Shown: positions 58,961 through 64,000 of the stretch, one piece after another
Numbering within the stretch: the first letter of the stretch is position 1
Layout of the letters: every line of letters starts with the position of its first letter
From: Phellopilus nigrolimitatus
Lineage: Eukaryota; Basidiomycota; Agaricomycetes; Hymenochaetales; Hymenochaetaceae
Direction: 5' to 3'
Length of the DNA stretch: 64,000 nt
Assembly: GCA_021029095.1 (NCBI GenBank)
Contig: JAJOHG010000017.1
Location: forward strand, 1-64,000
Translations under genes and position numbers: made by a program
Notes under the pieces: generated by a model
What the model saw: only the letters and a program-made list of their open reading frames with translations
What the model was told of the DNA's origin: nothing
Databases searched by the model: none

Positions 58961-59747
58961 ATGGCTCGCAGCAAGGAACTCGTCCCCGGCGTCGGCCGCC
59001 TCTCCCGCTCCCAGGTCAAGGACCGCCGCGGCTTCCACAAGGGCCTCAAGAAGTCCACCAAGCCCGCCGCCCCCGAGACCCCCGCCTACATCGAGAAGCA
59101 GATCGGTGGTGACAAAAACGGCGGCTCGCGCCTCGTCCCCACCTCCAAGGCCTCCCGCTTTTACCCCGCCGAGGACGTCCGTCTGCCCAAGAAGAGCCGC
59201 AAGGTCGCGAAGCCTACAAAGCTCCGCGGCTCCATCACCCCCGGAACCGTCCTCATCCTCCTCGCCGGGCGCTTCAGCGGGAAGCGCGTCGTCTTCCTCA
59301 AGCAGCTCGACTCTGGGCTGCTCCTCGTCACTGGGCCGTACAAGGTCAACGGTGTGCCCCTCAGACGGGTCAACCAAGCCTACGTAATCGCGACCCAGAC
59401 CAAGATTGACCTCGGCGACTACAAGGTGCGCTCTTTTTGTGTCCTTTCATGCAGGAAGAGGTGTCCTGAGTACGAAAATTTGGAAACAAACGCAGGTCGA
59501 CGAAAAGGTCAACGACGTCTACTTCGCCAAGACCAAGTCTAAGGGCCCCAAGTCTGCTGAGGAGGAGTTCTTCGCCGAGGGAAAGCCCAAGGAGAAGGAG
59601 GCGCTTCCCGAGTCAAAGTCGACCACTCAGAAGGAGGTCGACGCTGCTGTCATTGCTGGCATCAAAAAGACCGATAACCTCGCCAAGTACCTCAAGGCCA
59701 CCTTCGGCCTTTCGAAGGGCCAGTTCCCCCACAACCTGGTGTTTTAG
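58961..59747 (+). CDS. RPL6: 60S ribosomal protein eL6
   Basis: Exons 58961-59425 and 59496-59747 give 238 aa. Seen: [18 protein letters not shown], then [17 protein letters not shown] and the KOW-like fold [29 protein letters not shown] with [28 protein letters not shown]. The end is [19 protein letters not shown]. It is a structural protein of the large ribosomal subunit. Third codon positions are almost all C or G, the strongest bias in the window together with MET6, as expected for very high expression. The start was chosen because the ATG follows a strong splice acceptor. Confidence 0.96.
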
Positions 59748-60208
59748 GCGGCGGATTGGGGTTTTGTAGGCTATTGGGTTTGGTTGTCGGCGAGAGTCGA
59801 GATTCGAGGGAAGTTATGGCAGCGCGTTGTTTCCTCCGCATTTTCTTATGACCTGTTTCCATACTCCTAAACAATCGCTATGTCATGCTGTTCAGGCTTT
59901 CATTTTTATGCTCTCATTGGCATGACATGTATAAACGTGCTAGCGGAACCCGAGTAAAATCGGCTCTCCGGGAAAAAAGAATGTCTGCACACGCATCGAT
60001 GACTGTGAATAGTATATACATGGCATCACTAATGGAATTGTCGATAAAGACGAATCGTCCAGTTTCGCAGACATCGTGTGCCCCAAACCAGATCTGTTCC
60101 AAGCAAAAAACAGCGTGATTTTTCGCAAGTGCTTCAGTCAAGGCGGAAATCGGGTTGAGTGACCTGTGACTCTATGTCGTGGCTCCTCCCTCCACGGCTG
60201 CCTTTATC
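59748..60208. other. Intergenic between eL6 and the COX18-like gene
   Basis: Holds the eL6 3' region and the promoter of the next plus-strand gene. Short frames here have no coding character. Confidence 0.55.
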
Positions 60209-61428
60209 ATGCTAGCTGCCCGTCGCTATGCTCCCATAAAACACAGGGTATGGCGGCCTCCCGCCAATTATTCCTCGGCGTTGCGTCACCGTGCATTGTG
60301 GACGACGAGCGTACAGTCGTTCACAGACGGCTTCCTCGACCTCTCCCTCGCGCTACCTTGGCCGGTCTCCTTCCCGCCGTACGCATCGACGATTATTCTA
60401 ACCACCGTGCTTTCACGCCTCGTCTTTACGCTTCCGGTCTCCATCTGGGTCAGCCCTTTTTCCTGCGCTAGCGTCTACTCTGAAAAAAAATACCTATGCG
60501 GCAGCAATGTTTTTGTTTGAATCCTCTCGCAGGCAAAAAGACGGCAATGGCGTCTTGAAGAAGACGTCGTTCCGGAATTGAAGGCGTACAGAAAAGACGC
60601 GGCCATCCGCATTGCCCAGGAGATGAAGTTCGCGGGCCTCGGAAAACATGGTATCGAGCATTTCAGGAAGGTGCACTTGGAGAGGCTAAAGCGCGCGGTA
60701 CGCCTTCCCTTCAATGCTACACGAGGACGAGCTAACATTTGCCGTTCTCTTGCAGGTAGACACTCGCCGACGCGAGCTCTTCGTCGCTCATTCATGCGCG
60801 CCAATGCCGACGATGCTCGTCCCCGCACTTACCCAGCTGCCGCTCTTCGTCGTCTCTACCGCGCTTTTTTCGTCACTCGCCATTCGGCCGACGCCGCTTG
60901 ACGACGAGGCGTTTCTCACGTTGACGTCTCTCGCGCGACCGGACTCGTCAGGTGCGCTGCCCGTCGCGCTGGGGCTCGTGACGCTCGCGAATGTCGAGAC
61001 CGGCGGGTGGTTCGTCGGCGCAGAGCGCGCCGCGCGCAACGCGCAGATAGAAGAGGGCATCGCAAAGTCTGCTGCAAAAAGGCGCGAGGAAGGCGTGCCG
61101 GTGGTCCCGCGAACGAAAGACGTTGTGCAGGGCGCACTCCGGATACTGTCGGTGCTCAGGATTGTGATAGGCGTGATGGTGGACGGGGTGCGTACACGTT
61201 TGCATAAATTTGTGAAAATTATCCTCACCTTGTTCTTCTTTTTCGCCTCTGATAAAATAGTCTGTCATCGTATACTGGCTGTCGTCAGCGACTTTTGGTC
61301 TCTTCCAGTCCTGGGGCTTCAACTGGTGGGATGCGCGCCGTGCAGAAAGACGGAGTTCTCTGGTTGAGGAACCTCAATCTCAAAAGCCGCAGCCTGTGTC
61401 CCGCAAAAAGTTGAAAGTGAAATCATAA
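60209..61428 (+). CDS. Mitochondrial membrane insertase, OXA1/COX18 type
   Basis: Exons 60209-60448, 60533-60697, 60756-61187 and 61261-61428 give 334 aa. The N-terminus is basic and free of acids for about 35 residues (MLAARRYAPIKHRVWRPPANYSSALRHRALW), a likely mitochondrial presequence. Hydrophobic spans follow: PPYASTIILTTVLSRLVFTLPVSIW, MPTMLVPALTQLPLFVVSTALFSSLA, LPVALGLVTLANV, and SVIVYWLSSATFGLFQSW. The order, including YWLSSATFGLFQ near the end, is that of the OXA1/YidC family. COX18 helps insert the C-terminal tail of COX2 into the inner membrane. The length and short tail fit COX18 better than OXA1, but this is inferred. An upstream GTG start at 60179 is possible but unlikely. Confidence 0.85.
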
Positions 61429-61814
61429 CTTCAAGGCATTACTTTTTTTTTTACCTTGACTCCACTGGCGGGATTAGATCAAGAATCCTCGAAACGGAGA
61501 ATGAGCCTTCAAAGTGAGTTGCCTCAATGACCCCGGCTACTTCTATTTCGAATGATTATAAAAAGTGGTTGAGGGAGCCCGGTAACAATTCCTGCTCTGT
61601 GCAGAGAATCTGTGGTCCTCCGTGATTTTTTCTTGATCTAATATGACTTTTCTTATTCTTTTTCTTCAATATTATTCCTAGGAACTCACTAACCATCTCA
61701 TCGACAGGCCGTCTTCTCCAACAGTAAGATGTCCTGCATGGATCCGTATTGAAGTAGTCTAGTCCTTCCTTGCAAATGTAATAATTCTATCTACGGAGAA
61801 CATGCAATTCTACC
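61429..61814. other. Intergenic, convergent 3' ends
   Basis: AT-rich sequence between the stop codons of the COX18-like gene and the four-helix membrane protein gene. No gene is seen. Confidence 0.6.
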
Positions 61815-62407
61815 TCATTTTGTTTTATTGGGTCCTCCCTTTTCTCCCTTCTCCTGCCTGTCCCGCTTATCCACATATCGCCAGATGCCTAAGTGCCACA
61901 TTGCCCTCGGCACAAGGAGGGACAGTCCGAGCAAGAGGGTCATCCACAGCATTGGACTCCAACTGCGCACGTCCCACCGACTCTCGCCGAGGGCCCACAG
62001 CGTCACCCCGACGTGGAGCACATCGCCCACGAGCAGCGGCGTAAGCAGAGCGCGCACGATCTTCTCCTGGAGGGCAGGCGCAAACGCAAGATGCCGCGCA
62101 CAGGCATGCAGGACGAAGGCATTGACGACGCCGATGAGCGCGCAGACGTGCGCGAGCTGCAGGACGGTCACGAGCGTCGCAAGCGGGAGCTCCCCCGGCG
62201 GACCGCCGGACGGCCAGGGCGCCTGGTTATCGTGCGTCTGTGAAGGCTGTGAATCAGAAACGCGAACGGGTGAGAACGAGAACTGTCTGGAAAGCGCACC
62301 TTCTGCGGCGAGGCGATGGCCCCGATGAACCCCGTAAGAGTCAACAACGGCTCGTAGATCCCGAATAAAACATAGTAGAAAGTCGGAATCGCTGAAGTGG
62401 GAGCCAT
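61815..62407 (-). CDS. Small four-helix membrane protein (fungal family of unknown function)
   Basis: Exons 62300-62407 and 61815-62246 give 179 aa. Four hydrophobic spans are visible: TFYYVLFGIYEPLLTLTGFIGA, LQLAHVCALIGVVNAFVLHA, RALLTPLLVGDVLHVGVTLWAL and MLWMTLLLGLSLLVPRAMWHLG. A conserved-looking short loop GESRWDVRSWSPM lies between helices 3 and 4. The basic C-terminus (KRDRQEKGEKGGPNKTK) is probably cytosolic. The pattern matches the fungal proteins I know as DUF7704-like, function unknown. It is divergent from the fluoride exporter gene. Confidence 0.75.
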
Positions 62408-63247
62408 GTCGTGGACGTGAGGGTCGGGGCTACACCCTGCTGAGGACTCTGAGCTCGGACCCGGTCATCACGCAAGCTTTACTGTAATAGAGAAACAGGT
62501 CGAGCACGGGTGTAATTTTATCACGCGAATCACAACAATGATCATTGAGCCGGCCCTAAAGGTCCTCCTTTATCTGAATTTACAGCTCGCTTTTCCAGCT
62601 TTTTTCTTCATCTTACATCAAGGTCTGAAGTATACCAAGGCAGCAGAGCATTCGCCTCCAGCTCTGCTTATAAGCCTAATGGCGACGACCGAGAGCAACG
62701 CGTCGAGGATTATAATGCGTTGCCCGATGGAACTTTTTGTGTCGCTCGGGCAGGGCTTCGCTTTCTTCTGACATTTCCTGCTTCGTTCTCCCGATATACA
62801 TGTTGTTCCCACTATTTTGTCGGCGGACCAACTATTTCGACGGCTGCAGATTCTCTGCTGAAGAGTGCCGTATGTATAGACACCGTATGGGAGGCCTTCA
62901 AGGCAGTTATGTCTGCGTATGAGAATAAATCTACATTGCTAGCTTAGTTGTGTGCTCCGCAGCCACTTCCGCTTCGGCTGACTTGCATATCCGTAGAATG
63001 AAGCACCCGTGGTTTTCATAATCGTGTGTTCAAGAAATGTTGTGTAACTTGTGTTCAATGGACGATGCTAGATTGTCTTACCCACCTGTGAGAGTATCGA
63101 CGCTTGCGGTAAAATGAATTCCATTGTGCGACGTTGTTGCTCGGTGTCGTCTCTCTGGGTGTCGCTCGGTGCCGAAGCCGCCGATCCCGACTGCCTTTCT
63201 CGTTACTCGAACTGTCCCAGACTGCCTACACTCTGCTCCCGCCTTTG
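62408..63247. other. Intergenic, divergent, 0.84 kb
   Basis: This stretch must contain the promoters of the four-helix protein and of the fluoride exporter. Overlapping chance frames exist (for example 62538-62771) but none shows a recognisable fold or splice context, so I report no gene. Confidence 0.5.
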
Positions 63248-64000
63248 ATGGCGTCCGGCTCGTCGTCGAACAGCAAGGATATAGAGAAGGAGACGCTTCG
63301 TGCAGAAGACCTCGAAAAGGCCGAACAGCCGCCCCCTCCCCACCGCACTGATGAGGTCGCAGACGCCATCTACCCGCCCACGCAGGAACATGTCGGCGAC
63401 GCCGAGTCGCTCGCAAGCGTTAATCTGCCTCCAAGCGAGGCAGAGGTCGAGGAGGGTGGCCTCCCCGGAGCCAAGCCAAGCCAGATTGCGAAAACGTACG
63501 CGACGTTCTCCCTGCCGGCCATCACCTCGCTCATGGCCCCGTCGGTGTTCGGCGTGCTCGCACGACTGGGTCTGCTCGCGATCACGGGCTACGATGAGCA
63601 CGCGGTATTCCCGCTGGCATGGGTTCAGGCGGCAGGATGCCTCATCATGGGGTTCACTCTGGGCTTAAGAGACCAAATTGGTGCTTAGTGCGTATGTGCG
63701 ACCTCGGTTTCTGATGAACTACGTGAAGTAACGGGTGAAGGACAGTTATGGGCCGTTATACACCGCAATAACGACAGGTATGCATGCCGCTCTTTGGAAA
63801 ATCACCAGCTTGGCTGACACCTTGCGTTTCGCAGGTTTCTGCGGCTCGTTAACGACGTTCTCAAGTTGGCAACTTGACGTCTTTCTCTCCTGGGCAAATA
63901 CTCAGGACGCACACAGGGACTGGTTTCGCGATGTGAGTTCTGATTCTCGTGCGGAAAGAACAAGGAACCCTGAATTGTTTGAACAGGTCATAGATGGTCT
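63248..64000 (+). CDS. FEX1: Fluoride exporter FEX (CrcB domain), 3' partial
   Basis: Exons 63248-63687, 63746-63777, 63835-63932 and 63987 onward; the gene runs off the window. After a hydrophilic N-terminal tail of about 85 residues, the CrcB fold starts: TYATFSLPAITSLMAPSVFGVLARLG, PLAWVQAAGCLIMGFTLG and YYGPLYTAITTGFCGSLTTFSSW. GFCGSLTTFSSW holds the conserved Thr/Phe residues of the fluoride pore. Eukaryotic FEX proteins carry two such domains in one chain; only the first is inside the window. It releases fluoride across the plasma membrane. The start Met is the first one followed by the hydrophilic tail. Confidence 0.92.

Noticed and set aside
62538..62771. Frame of 77 codons with a hydrophobic start in the 0.84-kb gap
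   Set aside because: No splice context, homologue or second supporting exon. Overlapping frames on both strands are equally long.

Overview
The window looks like nuclear DNA of a filamentous basidiomycete, most likely an agaricomycete. Genes are dense on both strands and broken by many 50-60 nt GT..AG introns. The proteins are typical fungal housekeeping families and gene spacing is short. I cannot name the species. I see no rRNA, tRNA, CRISPR array or secondary-metabolite cluster. Exon joins were made by eye from splice signals, reading frame and family resemblance recalled from memory. Joins called consistent are those where the summed exon lengths divide by three.

Layout. 1-7.3 kb: end of a disordered membrane-anchored protein, a GST-like gene, a 690-bp inverted-repeat element, then TOM20 followed by a SET-domain gene that may be its alternative 3' part. 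7.7-16.6 kb: an AAA ATPase, glutaminyl-tRNA synthetase and CPSF100/CFT2. 16.8-24.8 kb: ARF1, exocyst SEC15, a glycerol-phosphatase-like HAD enzyme and alpha-tubulin. 25.3-34.5 kb: an alpha/beta-hydrolase with a long tail, a dual-specificity phosphatase and cobalamin-independent methionine synthase. 35-50 kb: a multipass membrane protein, the giant lipid-transfer protein FMP27 (about 2,900 aa) and DNA polymerase epsilon subunit DPB2. 50-58.4 kb: a mucin-like single-pass membrane protein, a HOS3-type deacetylase, a second copy of the 690-bp element, a PHAF1/UPF0183 protein and an SDT1-type nucleotidase. 58.9-64 kb: ribosomal protein eL6, a COX18/OXA1-type insertase, a small four-helix membrane protein and the start of a fluoride exporter.

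Most genes sit in divergent or convergent pairs with 0.08-0.6 kb between them, so several intergenic stretches must act as two-way promoters. The genes are not one pathway. They cover import into mitochondria (TOM20, COX18), secretion (ARF1, SEC15), lipid transfer (FMP27), translation (GLN4, eL6), mRNA 3' processing (CFT2), replication (DPB2), methionine synthesis (MET6) and ion defence (FEX).

The most interesting points are these. (1) A GTGAGT donor inside the last TOM20 exon joins TOM20 in frame to the SET exons downstream. (2) Two 690-bp elements with matching 32-bp ends, 7-bp target duplications and a 125-bp-arm hairpin both lie in divergent promoters and both carry a GGTCACGTGACC palindrome. 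(3) Several conserved genes need single-base frame corrections, which points to small assembly errors or recent decay.
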